Positions 51,312 through 60,056 of a DNA stretch of 64,000 nt are shown here, piece by piece. This DNA comes from a bacterium (GTDB lineage Bacteria > UBP6 > UBA1177 > JAKLFG01): the NCBI GenBank assembly GCA_022709425.1, contig JAKLIW010000004.1, positions 98,395-162,394 on the forward strand, read 5' to 3'. Each line of letters starts with the position of its first letter. Positions within the stretch are counted from its first letter, which is position 1. A model generated the notes under the pieces. That model searched no databases. It was not told the DNA's origin and was given only the letters and a program-made list of their open reading frames with translations. The position numbers and the translations under genes were made by a program.

Positions 51312-52787
51312 ATGGTTAGCAAGTCAGATTCTCTAAGAGATTTGTCAGAAATCATTCGTGGTGGCCTTGCGTCATATCCCAAAGAAGGGTTGAAGGAAGC
51401 CATGTCAGCATTGTTTGGTGATAGGTACCAGAAACGAGACCTTGTCCCAACGATGCTTCGCGATGCCTATGGACTTGCTAATGAGGAGGATAAATCTGGT
51501 GTCCCGTATGCCGGGTTCGTCAACCCCAATAACCCACCGAGCGGTCCTTATGGTGGAACAAGTCTCGTGTGGTTTCCATCCAGTGATTCTGGTACGCTCA
51601 TCGGCTTTGGTGTTGGCACGCGAGGGCTGGCACCAGATGAGGGAATACTCATGCGACCGGGACACCGACGTCGAATCGTCGCATTAAGACGTTATTTGTC
51701 CCGACTGGGGGTTGAAGCTTGGACAAAGCCTGATCCTGCCGCGCTTGGGGTTGTGGTTCCCAAGAGTGTGCGCGAGCGATTCCCTGGTTTTGACAAGGTG
51801 TTTCAACGTTACGGCAGTGAAATGTACTGTAATGCAGTGGTGCCAAGAGACGATGCGGAGAAGGCGCGTAAAGTTTTACAGGCTTTCCTTGACCTGTACG
51901 CTCTTGAACGAAATTGGCAGGTGTTAAAAACCTTTGAGCGTGAATTTGAAAATCTCCATGAGGATCTGCGGGCAAACCTTTTTATTGCTCCTAGTGCTGA
52001 TGTTGTATTCGAACGTCTTCAACAACGACGATTTGTCATTTTGCAAGGCCCTCCAGGAACAGGAAAGACACGTCTTGCAGGAGAAGTTCTCGAACACTTT
52101 TTCAAAGGGCGGGGCATGACGGTGCAGTTTCATCCCGCAGTTACATACGAAGACTTTGTAATAGGTCTCTCTCCCAATGAAAAAGCCGGATCCTTGCAAT
52201 TCCACGTTCGCAGAGGTTGGCTCCTCGAGGCAATTGCTAAAGCGAAGGATGCTCCTTACTTGTTGGTTGTCGATGAGGTAAATCGAGCAGACCTGGGAAA
52301 AGTACTCGGAGAAGCGATATATCTTTTTGAGGCTGGCGAGGTCGGCGGGAGTCACGCTAGGAAAATTCGTTTACCGCATCCCATAGATGATATTTCTGAA
52401 CTGAGCATCCCGGAGAATTTTTATCTGCTAGCAACAATGAACACAGCTGACAGAAGTATCCAGAACCTTGATCTTGCCATTCGTCGCAGATTTGCGTTCA
52501 TGAATATTCCTCCAAGTCGTACTGTGGTTGCCGAAAATGCACCTGACATCGCGACAAAATACTTTGATAGATTAGCTGAGGTGTTCATTGAACATGCTCC
52601 CGTGGATAGTCTTGATTTAATGCCTGGCCATGCTTATTTTCTTGCGAAAGATGAGAATGAATTGAAGTCGCGTTTTAGGCACGAGCTAATACCTCTCATT
52701 GACGAATATCTGCGACAGGGATTCCTGGGAGCTGCGTCCAGTGAGTTATATGCCGTCCGAGATGCGCTCGAAGATTGGATCCAGTGA
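51312..52787 (+). CDS. McrB-like AAA+ GTPase of a modification-dependent restriction system
   Basis: A 491-residue protein. The C-terminal half is an McrB-type AAA+ domain: Walker A LQGPPGTGKTRLAGEVL, Walker B LLVVDEVNRADLGKVLGEAI, and sensor region ATMNTADRSIQNLDLAIRRR. These motors use GTP to translocate DNA and activate the McrC nuclease. The N-terminal ~230 residues, which should recognise the modified base, contain NPPSGPYGGTSLVWFPSSDS and LMRPGHRRRIVALRRYLSRL; I can not assign them to a known reader domain such as DUF3578, EVE or YTH. ATG 51312 is preferred because GGAGG lies six bases upstream. GC content is lower than in flanking genes, as expected for an acquired defence system. Confidence 0.87.
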   Translation: MVSKSDSLRDLSEIIRGGLASYPKEGLKEAMSALFGDRYQKRDLVPTMLRDAYGLANEEDKSGVPYAGFVNPNNPPSGPYGGTSLVWFPSSDSGTLIGFGVGTRGLAPDEGILMRPGHRRRIVALRRYLSRLGVEAWTKPDPAALGVVVPKSVRERFPGFDKVFQRYGSEMYCNAVVPRDDAEKARKVLQAFLDLYALERNWQVLKTFEREFENLHEDLRANLFIAPSADVVFERLQQRRFVILQGPPGTGKTRLAGEVLEHFFKGRGMTVQFHPAVTYEDFVIGLSPNEKAGSLQFHVRRGWLLEAIAKAKDAPYLLVVDEVNRADLGKVLGEAIYLFEAGEVGGSHARKIRLPHPIDDISELSIPENFYLLATMNTADRSIQNLDLAIRRRFAFMNIPPSRTVVAENAPDIATKYFDRLAEVFIEHAPVDSLDLMPGHAYFLAKDENELKSRFRHELIPLIDEYLRQGFLGAASSELYAVRDALEDWIQ

Positions 52788-52791
52788 CACA

Positions 52792-54207
52792 ATGCCCAAT
52801 ATGGCGAGACACAATCCTATCCGAAAGAATCGACGGCATGAGTTTCGTTCGCCAGAGCAAAAAACTCTCTTCGACGGTACGGACCACGGTCATCCAATAA
52901 TTATTTCGGCCGATTGTTTTGCGCCCAAGCAACAGGGTGGAGGATGGGGTGTCTTTGCTGAAGCCTTCCTTCGAGCAAATGAGCTTGCATTCAAACATCT
53001 AGAAATTCGACCCGAGGTGGGCGTTGGCTCGCAAGGCACTATTATACGCCTTTTCCCTGGTGGCCGGGCCGGGGCAATGCCATTACGTTCGGCGCAAACC
53101 CAACAGGTAGTCGCGGGTCTTGTTGTCAAACCACGCTTTGGCTGGAGTGGAGTGGGAAAGATTCTCGACGAGATTGGTTGGCATGCCTCTCTTGAGTTTG
53201 CTGACCTGCCAATGGTGCCGGGAAGTGGCCGAGAGGTTCCTCCATGGGTCATCGCCGGACCTGTCATCTCTCGGCTTGCCGCATTACTCGCCCAAGTTCG
53301 TCGTGGATACCGAGAGACACATGAGATGCTTACGAAGCCACGAGGGAAGATTATCTGGAATGAATATATTGCGGGGCCCCTCCGCACTGGCATGTGGCAT
53401 CGCCTTCCGTGTACTTTCCCCGAACTATCCAACGACCCTCAATTGCGCTCGATGGTGAAGTGGTGTCTTGAGCGACTCCGTCGGGAGCTCCTCGATATTG
53501 GTGGTAATGATAAAACAGCCGCTACTTTAGCAATGACCGCCGATAGACTTATCGAACTGTTACGCGATGTTTCCCCGCGAATGCCACGGAAGACGGAGAT
53601 CGAACAGCGTATGGGCGGCAGTTACCTTGAACATGAAGCTATAAGGCGAGGTGTTGAGGCGATTGGATGGACTGTCGATGAACGAGGTCTTGGTGGTGGC
53701 CGCGAACTTGATGGACTCGCATGGCATTTGCCACTTTCTGAGCTCTGGGAGTCCTACGTAGAAACAATTGTTCGCCGAGAAGCAGCGTTAGTGGGGGCTG
53801 ATGTCCGGTGCGGTCGCAAGTTAGAAACAGTATTCCCGATACGTTGGACAGATCCAAGTTTGCGGGGAATGTCACATCTCGTCCCAGACTTCGTGGTTTG
53901 GCATCGCAATCAGGTTAAAATTATTGATGCAAAATATAAGGCTCATTTTTCCGAGTTAGATGAATCGGGTTGGCTTAAAATGGCTGAAGACAGTCGTGAT
54001 GCTCACCGGTCTGATTTTCATCAAGTGTTAGCTTACGCAGCACTCTTCGATGCCAGACAGACGACAGTTACTCTCGTCTATCCTCTTCGTCGTTCGACCT
54101 ATGAGGCTCTGTCAGCGCGCAATCGCGACATTGTTTGCGCTGATCTAAGTTTTGCTGGAAGAACTATTCAAGCCGAACTTCGCGGGATTCCGTTTGGTGA
54201 CGTTTGA
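52792..54207 (+). CDS. McrC-like nuclease subunit
   Basis: A protein of about 471 residues, partner of the preceding ATPase. The C-terminal part carries a PD-(D/E)xK nuclease core: MSHLVPDFVVWH with the metal-binding Asp, then VKIIDAKYK (D-x-K). The FHQVLAYAALFDARQTTVTL stretch that follows is typical of McrC. The central part (MLTKPRGKIIWNEYIAG, LVKPRFGW) matches the McrC family pattern. The start is uncertain: ATG 52792 lies five bases after the previous stop, ATG 52804 is possible, and neither has a strong ribosome-binding site, so coupling to the upstream gene is likely. Confidence 0.85.
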   Translation: MPNMARHNPIRKNRRHEFRSPEQKTLFDGTDHGHPIIISADCFAPKQQGGGWGVFAEAFLRANELAFKHLEIRPEVGVGSQGTIIRLFPGGRAGAMPLRSAQTQQVVAGLVVKPRFGWSGVGKILDEIGWHASLEFADLPMVPGSGREVPPWVIAGPVISRLAALLAQVRRGYRETHEMLTKPRGKIIWNEYIAGPLRTGMWHRLPCTFPELSNDPQLRSMVKWCLERLRRELLDIGGNDKTAATLAMTADRLIELLRDVSPRMPRKTEIEQRMGGSYLEHEAIRRGVEAIGWTVDERGLGGGRELDGLAWHLPLSELWESYVETIVRREAALVGADVRCGRKLETVFPIRWTDPSLRGMSHLVPDFVVWHRNQVKIIDAKYKAHFSELDESGWLKMAEDSRDAHRSDFHQVLAYAALFDARQTTVTLVYPLRRSTYEALSARNRDIVCADLSFAGRTIQAELRGIPFGDV

Positions 54208-54267
54208 TAGAACACCATCGGCTCGACACAATATTGCTTTAAGTTACAGAATGTCTCTTGCTTCCAC

Positions 54268-54295
54268 TTGCCTTTTCCAGCCGTTGCGCTAGAGT
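54268..54295 (+). promoter_or_regulatory. Possible promoter of the methyltransferase gene
   Basis: TTGCCT (54268-54273), 16 bases, TAGAGT (54290-54295), 42 bases before the ATG. Confidence 0.4.
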
Positions 54296-54337
54296 TCTTT
54301 TGTTTTTTTGTGAGATAAATTAAGGAGGTTTTCTGCA

Positions 54338-55084
54338 ATGGACATTCCTCGGATATTCACCATCACCGAAAGCGCCCACCGCATCCATAACCCCTTCACC
54401 CCCGACAAATACGCCACCCTCGGCGCCGCCCTGCGCATGGAAAAGGGGACCCGCATACTCGACCTCGGCAGTGGTTCGGGCGAGATGCTGTGCACCTGGG
54501 CGCGCGACCACGGTATCACCGGCACCGGCGTCGATCTGAGCCCTCTCTTCACCGAGCAGGCGAAACTCCGCGCGGTGGAACTCGGCGTCGCCGATAAAGT
54601 GAAATTCATCCACGCCGACGCGGCGGGCTATGTCTCCGCCGAGAAGGTCGGCGTGGCGGCCTGTATCGGCGCCACCTGGATCGGCGGCGGGGTCGCCGGC
54701 ACCATCGAACTGCTGGCGCGGAGCCTGCGCCCCGGCGGGATCATCCTCATCGGCGAGCCCTACTGGCGGCAGTTGCCGCCGACCGAAGAGGTCGCCAAGG
54801 GATGTGAAGGCTGTGCCATCGCCGACTTTTTGATACTGCCGGAACTGATCGCGTCGTTCGGTCGCCTCGGGTACGATGTCGTCGAGATGGTATTGGCCGA
54901 TCAGCACGGCTGGGACCGGTACGAGGCGGCAAAATGGCTCACCATGCGCCGGTGGCTCGACACCAATCCCGGCGACGAGATGGCCAAAGAGGTCCGGGAC
55001 AAACTCACCGCGGATCCCGCGCTTTACGCCGCCTACACCCGTGAATACCTCGGCTGGGGCGTCTTCGCGCTGATGAAACGGTGA
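54338..55084 (+). CDS. Class I SAM-dependent methyltransferase
   Basis: A 248-residue cytoplasmic enzyme. Motif I is ILDLGSGSGEMLCTWA, followed by the acidic GVDLSPLFTEQAKL and KVKFIHADAAGYV. The later LARSLRPGGIILIGEPYW is the usual post-beta-5 region. The substrate is unknown; it resembles small-molecule methyltransferases. A strong AAGGAGG precedes ATG 54338. High GC returns here after the low-GC McrBC genes. Confidence 0.85.
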   Translation: MDIPRIFTITESAHRIHNPFTPDKYATLGAALRMEKGTRILDLGSGSGEMLCTWARDHGITGTGVDLSPLFTEQAKLRAVELGVADKVKFIHADAAGYVSAEKVGVAACIGATWIGGGVAGTIELLARSLRPGGIILIGEPYWRQLPPTEEVAKGCEGCAIADFLILPELIASFGRLGYDVVEMVLADQHGWDRYEAAKWLTMRRWLDTNPGDEMAKEVRDKLTADPALYAAYTREYLGWGVFALMKR

Positions 55085-55095
55085 TGTCCGCCGAC

Positions 55096-55123
55096 TTGCA
55101 TTTCTCCGCCATTACGCTACAGT
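55096..55123 (+). promoter_or_regulatory. Possible promoter of the lemA-TPM operon
   Basis: TTGCAT (55096-55101), 16 bases, TACAGT (55118-55123), 28 bases before the lemA ATG. Confidence 0.4.
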
Positions 55124-55151
55124 ACCCCTGTCTTTTTTCATGGAGGAGACG

Positions 55152-55733
55152 ATGAAGAGACTCACGGTGTTCATAGCGCTCGTCGCGGCGTTCGTACTGA
55201 GTTCCTGCGGCTTCAACACGATGCAGCAGCAGGAAGAGGAGGTCTTCAAGGCGTGGGGCGATCTCGAAAGCGCGCTTCAGCGGCGCGCCGACCTTGTGCC
55301 GAACCTCGTCAATGTCGTCAAAGGTTACGCGGCCCACGAAGCGCAGACGCTCGAGAAGATCGTCGAACTGCGCGGTCAGGTCGCCGGGGCGAGCCTGCGC
55401 GGCACCACCATCAACGACGGTCCGGCGTTGGCGAAATATGCCCAGGCGCAGAACGAACTGTCGGCGGGACTCGGCCGGTTGCTGGTCATCGCCGAACAGT
55501 ACCCCGACCTCAAGGCCAACGAGAACTTCCGCGACCTGCAGAGTCAGCTCGAAGGGACCGAGAACCGCATCAATGTCGCGCGGACCCGTTACAACGAGGC
55601 GGTGAGCACCTTCAACGGTTCGATCCGCGGCTTCCCGAACAATATCATCAACGGGTGGCTGTTGCACCTCGAGAAGAAAGAATATTTCAAGGCCGACGAG
55701 AAGGCGAAGGAAGTGCCCAAGGTGCAGTTCTAG
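55152..55733 (+). CDS. lemA: LemA family protein
   Basis: A 193-residue protein. LTVFIALVAAFVLSSCG is a lipoprotein-type signal with a lipobox Cys. The rest is long amphipathic helices with the family pattern EEEVFKAWGDLESALQRRAD, LVPNLVNVVKGYAAHEAQTL and RYNEAVSTFNGSIRGFPNNI. The function of LemA is unclear; it is usually encoded with TPM-domain proteins, as here. ATG 55152 follows GGAGGAGACG. Confidence 0.93.
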   Translation: MKRLTVFIALVAAFVLSSCGFNTMQQQEEEVFKAWGDLESALQRRADLVPNLVNVVKGYAAHEAQTLEKIVELRGQVAGASLRGTTINDGPALAKYAQAQNELSAGLGRLLVIAEQYPDLKANENFRDLQSQLEGTENRINVARTRYNEAVSTFNGSIRGFPNNIINGWLLHLEKKEYFKADEKAKEVPKVQF

Positions 55734-55736
55734 CCG

Positions 55737-56474
55737 ATGCGGGCACTGATTCTCCTCATACCGTTCCTCTGCACGACCCTTTTTGCGCTCGATGTGCCGA
55801 CGCTCGACGGGCGGGTCACCGACCGGGCCGGTATCCTGTCGGCCGACGCAAAGTGGCGGATAGAGGCGAAACTCGCGGCGCTCGAGACGAGCGATTCGAC
55901 GCAGATCGCGGTACTCACGGTACCGACGCTCGAGGGCGACAGCATCGAAGATTTCTCGATGCGGGTCGCCGAAGGGTGGCGGCTGGGGCAGAAGCGGATA
56001 GACAACGGCGCTCTGCTGGTCATCGCCAAGGAGGACCGCAAGCTCCGCATCGAGGTGGGCTACGGGCTGGAGGGGAAACTGACCGACGCGCTGTCGGGAC
56101 GCATCATCCGGCAGGTCATCGTGCCGCGTTTCCGCGATAACGACTTCGCGGGGGGCGTCGAGGCGGGTGTCGATGCGATGATCGCCGCGACGAAAGGCGA
56201 ATTCAAGGCGGAGGAAAAAAAAGAAAAACCAATTTCGGTATTAGCGATCATTTTCTGGATACTATTCTTGGGGATATATGTATTCGCGTTTCATATTCAC
56301 CGCACGGTACCCTATTCTGTGTTTAAAAGAAGCAGTCGTGGTTGGCGTTCCCGTGGTGGTGGCGGCGGGTTCGGCGGATTCGGTGGGGGTGGCTTCGGCG
56401 GCGGCTCTTCAGGCGGCGGATTTTCGGGGGGCGGCGGCGGCTTCGGCGGCGGCGGCTCTTCAGGGGGGTGGTGA
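55737..56474 (+). CDS. TPM-domain membrane protein with glycine-rich C-terminus (YgcG-like)
   Basis: A 245-residue protein. Signal peptide ALILLIPFLCTTLFA, then a TPM domain (about 20-150): VTDRAGILSADAKWRIEAKL, FSMRVAEGWRLGQKRIDNGA and RIEVGYGLEGKLTDALSGRI. One helix lies near residue 165-185. The final ~40 residues are almost all Gly, Ser and Phe (GGGFGGFGGGGFGGGSSGGG). It is anchored in the inner membrane with the TPM domain in the periplasm. Overlapping frames through the Gly-rich region are shadows. Confidence 0.92.
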   Translation: MRALILLIPFLCTTLFALDVPTLDGRVTDRAGILSADAKWRIEAKLAALETSDSTQIAVLTVPTLEGDSIEDFSMRVAEGWRLGQKRIDNGALLVIAKEDRKLRIEVGYGLEGKLTDALSGRIIRQVIVPRFRDNDFAGGVEAGVDAMIAATKGEFKAEEKKEKPISVLAIIFWILFLGIYVFAFHIHRTVPYSVFKRSSRGWRSRGGGGGFGGFGGGGFGGGSSGGGFSGGGGGFGGGGSSGGW

Positions 56475-56475
56475 T

Positions 56476-57147
56476 ATGCGCGATCTGACAAAGAAATTCC
56501 TCACCGCCCACGAAGAGGAGCGGATCCGCTGTACCGTCAAGGAGATGGAGCGGCGTACTTCGGGCGAACTGGTCCCGCTCATCGTTCCCGAGAGTGGCGG
56601 TTACGGGGCGCACGAACTGATCGGGTCGTTCCTCATCGCGATGCCGGTCGCTATCGTCGCGGCCTACGGTGCGAACCGCCTCTTCTACCACCAGCACGAT
56701 ACGCTGGCGCTTTTCCTTGTCGCCCTCGTACCGCTCCTCGGGGCGGCCTACGCGCTCATATCGTTCTGCCCGACACTCAAACGGTTCTTCATACCCGACG
56801 CCGCGATGGAGGAAGAGGTCCGCGAAACGGCGGCGGCCGCATTTTTCGCCCATGGCCTCCACAAAACGCGCGACGAGAGCGGCATCCTGCTCTACATATC
56901 GGTCTTCGAACGGCGCGTCCGGATACTGGCCGACCGCGGCATCAACGAAAAACTGCCCGACGGCACGTGGGACGAGATCGTCGCCGACCTGACACGCGGC
57001 ATCAAAGAAAAGAAGCGTGGCGAGGCGATCTGCACCGCGGTGCGCCGGATCGGTGAACTGCTGGTGGCGCACTGCCCCGCCTACCGTGAACATGCCAACG
57101 AGCTCCCCGATCTGGTGGTGGAAAAAGGGGAAAATACCGAATCGTAG
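56476..57147 (+). CDS. TPM-domain membrane protein, second copy
   Basis: A 223-residue protein. Without a signal peptide it begins LTKKFLTAHEEERIRCTVKE then RTSGELVPLIVPESGGYGAH. Two helices follow (about 50-95: FLIAMPVAIVAAYG and LALFLVALVPLLGAAYALIS), splitting or preceding the rest of the TPM domain, which contains ESGILLYISVFERRVRILAD and GINEKLPDGTWDEIVADLTR. This is the usual second TPM protein of lemA operons. ATG 56476 lies one base after the previous stop. Confidence 0.88.
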   Translation: MRDLTKKFLTAHEEERIRCTVKEMERRTSGELVPLIVPESGGYGAHELIGSFLIAMPVAIVAAYGANRLFYHQHDTLALFLVALVPLLGAAYALISFCPTLKRFFIPDAAMEEEVRETAAAAFFAHGLHKTRDESGILLYISVFERRVRILADRGINEKLPDGTWDEIVADLTRGIKEKKRGEAICTAVRRIGELLVAHCPAYREHANELPDLVVEKGENTES

Positions 57148-57257
57148 GGGCGCGCCGACGGCACGCCCGGTATTTTCAAATCCCGTCAAGGTCCCTTTGA
57201 CAAGGGACCGGAAGGATGTTCAGCCTATTCAGGGCGTCCCGTTGGGAACGCCCCTAC
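57144..57257. repeat. Three-hairpin palindromic intergenic element
   Basis: GTAGGGGCG (57144-57152) and its exact complement CGCCCCTAC (57249-57257) frame the element. Inside are a GGGCG/CGCCC hairpin, a perfect GGTCCCTT-TGAC-AAGGGACC hairpin (about 57190-57209) and a GGGCGT/ACGCCC hairpin. No T tract follows, so it is more like a REP/BIME-type extragenic repeat than a simple terminator. It lies between converging genes. Confidence 0.75.
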
Positions 57258-57269
57258 AATGCGGTGGGG

Positions 57270-58130
57270 TTATTTTTCTTGCGGCGTGGTTGAGACGCCG
57301 TTCTGCTTTTCTATGACATCGACGATGGCGCGGAATTCCGCGAGAAGTCGGTTGAAATCGTCGGTGGTGAACCGTTCGTCGGCATATTTAAAACGGTCGG
57401 CCTCCTTGAGCAGGGATACCACCTGTTCCGCCGTCGCGGTGGGCAGGTCGGTATTTTTGAGCGCTTTTTTGACCTCGCTGGTGGTCATCTCGAGGAACGG
57501 GCGGTGCTTCGCCAATTCCAGATAGTGCCGCACACCGGCGGTCACGGTGTCGGCGAACTTCTCGTATTCCATGTCGCGCAGTTCCTGTTCGGCGCGCCGA
57601 TAGTATTCCATGACCAGTTGGTAGGGTGTTTTCTGCGCCACGGCGATGAGCGATTCCTTGCGGCGCCGTTTCGATAGCCGCCAGAAGAGGTAGAAGAGCG
57701 CCGCGATGATGATGAGACCGCCGAGTATCCAGAGGAGCGTGTAGTCGGGTTCGTAGGCCTTGACCGGCGGTTTGATGTCGCGCAGCTGCGTGTCGCTCTC
57801 GGCGGTGTTGGGTTTCACCGTCAGCTCGACCGGCAGGATGCCGTATTCGGTCCCGTCGACGCGCAGGGTGATGGGCGGGGTCTTGAGCGTTCCCGGTTCG
57901 AGCGCCGAGAGGGTGAGCCGTATCTGTTCGCCCGCCGGTTCGGTCTTGACGAGCGCGAAGTTTGCGTCATCGGACTTAGGGAAGGCCGAGAGTTCTTTCC
58001 CCGGCTTCACCGGGACGGTGAGCACCACCGGTTCGCCGAAGAAGAGCTCTTTTTTCTCCGCCTGCGGCGTGATATCCTCGGCGAGGAGCAACGCGGGCAG
58101 GAGCAGTATCAGAAAAAGGGCGTATCTCAT
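57270..58130 (-). CDS. BatD-like membrane protein of the MoxR-DUF58 set
   Basis: A 286-residue protein. Signal peptide YALFLILLLPALLLA, then a beta-sandwich periplasmic region (about 18-125) with FFGEPVVLTVPVKPG and TLKTPPITLRVDGTEYGILP. One helix follows (LLWILGGLIIIAALFYLFWR, ~132-152) and then a cytoplasmic helical domain of about 125 residues with YRRAEQELRDMEYEKFADTV and RPFLEMTTSEVKKALK. This layout matches BatD/DUF4381-like partners of MoxR ATPases. It overlaps the DUF58 gene as ATGA, so the complex is co-translated. Confidence 0.78.
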   Translation of the reverse strand: MRYALFLILLLPALLLAEDITPQAEKKELFFGEPVVLTVPVKPGKELSAFPKSDDANFALVKTEPAGEQIRLTLSALEPGTLKTPPITLRVDGTEYGILPVELTVKPNTAESDTQLRDIKPPVKAYEPDYTLLWILGGLIIIAALFYLFWRLSKRRRKESLIAVAQKTPYQLVMEYYRRAEQELRDMEYEKFADTVTAGVRHYLELAKHRPFLEMTTSEVKKALKNTDLPTATAEQVVSLLKEADRFKYADERFTTDDFNRLLAEFRAIVDVIEKQNGVSTTPQEK

Positions 58131-58990
58131 CGTGCCGATTTCCGTTCCATCCGTTTGAAGCCGAGGACCAGATCATTTATGAAGTCGGTACGGTTCTCGA
58201 CCCAGATGGGGGTCGCGCTGAGCCGTTTGAATGCGTCGTCCTTTTCTTTCTTGAAAGCGCCCCAGCGGTGATCGGCCGCTTCGGAGAAGTCGAGCACCCG
58301 CGTTACGCCGCTTTCGGGGTCTTTCACGCGGATGAAGGAGCTTTTTTCCGCAACGTAGCTCATCTTGTCGAAGACGCCGACCGGGACGATCTCATGGCGG
58401 CGCGCCGCGATGGCGGCGCTGTCGGGAAGCGCGCCGAAGTACATATCGGACAGGAAGAAAAGGAGCGATTTTTTCTTCATCGCCTTATTGATGAAGCGGA
58501 AGGGGACATCGGGATCGGTCCGGCGGCCGCGGGCCGGCGTGGTGAGGAGGGCGCGGATGATGGTAAGGAGATGGTTGCGGCCGCGGCGCGGCGGGATGTA
58601 TTCCTCGATGCGGTCGCTGAAGAGGATGAGCCCCGCTTTGTCGCTGTTGCGTATGGCGGAGAAGGCGAGCGCGGCGCCGAGCGTCGCCATCACCTCGCGG
58701 CCCGACCACGCGCGGCCGAAACGGGTCGATGCCGAGATGTCGACCGCCACCATGACGGTCAGTTCGCGTTCCTCGCGGTAGACGCGGACGAAGGGTTTCC
58801 CCATGCGCGCCGTGACGTTCCAGTCCATGAGGCGGGCATCTTCCCCTTCGGTATATTCGCGGACCTCCTGAAATTCGAGGCCGTGTCCTTTAAATAAGGT
58901 GTGATAGGCTCCTTGAAGCGACGACTCGACCTGCTTGCGGACCTTGAGGTCGATGAGCCGTATCTGTCGGAGCAGTTCTTCCTGTAGCAT
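58127..58990 (-). CDS. DUF58 / von Willebrand A-like protein
   Basis: A 287-residue cytoplasmic protein. The DUF58 signature [20 protein letters not shown] leads into a vWA-like fold with the MIDAS motif [12 protein letters not shown] (D-x-S-x-S). It is typically a partner of MoxR ATPases, probably for assembly or maturation of envelope proteins. It has no large N-terminal membrane part, unlike longer DUF58 proteins. It starts six bases after the moxR stop. Confidence 0.93.
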   Translation of the reverse strand: MLQEELLRQIRLIDLKVRKQVESSLQGAYHTLFKGHGLEFQEVREYTEGEDARLMDWNVTARMGKPFVRVYREERELTVMVAVDISASTRFGRAWSGREVMATLGAALAFSAIRNSDKAGLILFSDRIEEYIPPRRGRNHLLTIIRALLTTPARGRRTDPDVPFRFINKAMKKKSLLFFLSDMYFGALPDSAAIAARRHEIVPVGVFDKMSYVAEKSSFIRVKDPESGVTRVLDFSEAADHRWGAFKKEKDDAFKRLSATPIWVENRTDFINDLVLGFKRMERKSAR

Positions 58991-58996
58991 GACGCC

Positions 58997-59974
58997 TCAG
59001 GGCACCTCGACCTGATTGAGCACCTGCGCGATGATCTTGTCGGTGGAGAGTTTTTCCGCCTCGGCCTCGAAACTCGGGATGATGCGATGGCGCAGGACCG
59101 GGTAGGCGACCTCTTTGACATCCTCGGGCGTTACGAAGTTGCGTCCCTCGATGAAGGCGCGGATCCGGGCGGCGAGGACGAGGTAGAGGCTGGCGCGCGG
59201 GCTGGCGCCGATCTCGATGAGTTGTTTAAGGTCGTTCTTGCGCGGGTTGCGGGTCTCGAAAACGAGCGCGACGACATATTTCCGTATCCGTTCGTCGGTG
59301 TAGATGGTGTCGACGATGGCGCGCCACCCTTTGATGATGTCGCGGTTCCCGATCTTGACGAGTTTCTGGTCGAATTCCCGCTTCTCGCTCCGTTCGATGA
59401 TGCGGAGTTCCTCTTCCATCGTCGGGTAGTCGATGAGCACCTTGAACATGAAGCGGTCTATCTGCGCCTCGGGGAGCGGATAGGTCCCTTCCTGTTCTAT
59501 CGGGTTCTGGGTCGCCAGCACGATGAACGGATCGGGCAGTTTCATTGACTGGTCGCCGATGGTCACCTGCCGTTCCTGCATCGCCTCGAGGAGCGCCGAC
59601 TGCACTTTGGCCGGGGCGCGGTTTATCTCATCGGCGAGGATGACATTGGAGAACACCACCCCGCGTTTCACCTCGAATTCGCGTTTATCCATATTGAAGA
59701 TGCGGCTTCCCATGATGTCGGCGGGAAGCAGATCGGGGGTGAATTGGATCCGTTTGAAATCGAGATCGGTCGCGGCGGCGAAGGCGCGCACGGCGGTGGT
59801 CTTCGCAAGCCCCGGAACGCCCTCGATCAGGATGTGACCTTCGGCGATGATGCCCATGATGAGCGCCTCGACCATGTCCTCCTGTCCGACGATGATCTTC
59901 TGTATCTCGCTTTTCAGGGCGCGGATCGACAGCGCCTCCTGTCTGATCTTCTCGTTCAACTGTCCAAGTTCCAT
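58997..59974 (-). CDS. MoxR family AAA+ ATPase
   Basis: A 325-residue chaperone-like ATPase. Walker A is [16 protein letters not shown], Walker [21 protein letters not shown], followed by [20 protein letters not shown] (sensor 1) and [20 protein letters not shown] (sensor 2). It forms an operon with the DUF58 and BatD-like genes; two palindromes lie in its upstream region. GGAGGG precedes ATG 59974. Confidence 0.95.
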   Translation of the reverse strand: MELGQLNEKIRQEALSIRALKSEIQKIIVGQEDMVEALIMGIIAEGHILIEGVPGLAKTTAVRAFAAATDLDFKRIQFTPDLLPADIMGSRIFNMDKREFEVKRGVVFSNVILADEINRAPAKVQSALLEAMQERQVTIGDQSMKLPDPFIVLATQNPIEQEGTYPLPEAQIDRFMFKVLIDYPTMEEELRIIERSEKREFDQKLVKIGNRDIIKGWRAIVDTIYTDERIRKYVVALVFETRNPRKNDLKQLIEIGASPRASLYLVLAARIRAFIEGRNFVTPEDVKEVAYPVLRHRIIPSFEAEAEKLSTDKIIAQVLNQVEVP

Positions 59975-59991
59975 GGGGCCCTCCGCAAAAC

Positions 59992-60038
59992 GTTACGGCG
60001 TAACAACAAAACTATCGCGGCGATTATTCCCGGGAATA
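59992..60038. promoter_or_regulatory. Two palindromes upstream of moxR (candidate operators)
   Basis: GTTACG-G-CGTAAC (59992-60004) and TATTCCCGGGAATA (60025-60038) are both perfect inverted repeats in the 82-bp space between the DHH gene and moxR. They differ in sequence, so may serve different proteins. Confidence 0.45.
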
Positions 60039-60056
60039 TACATGAGCGGGGGATGC

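Noticed and set aside
57190..57209. Perfect hairpin taken as an intrinsic terminator
   Set aside because: No T tract follows and it is part of a larger three-hairpin element, so I list it as a repeat.
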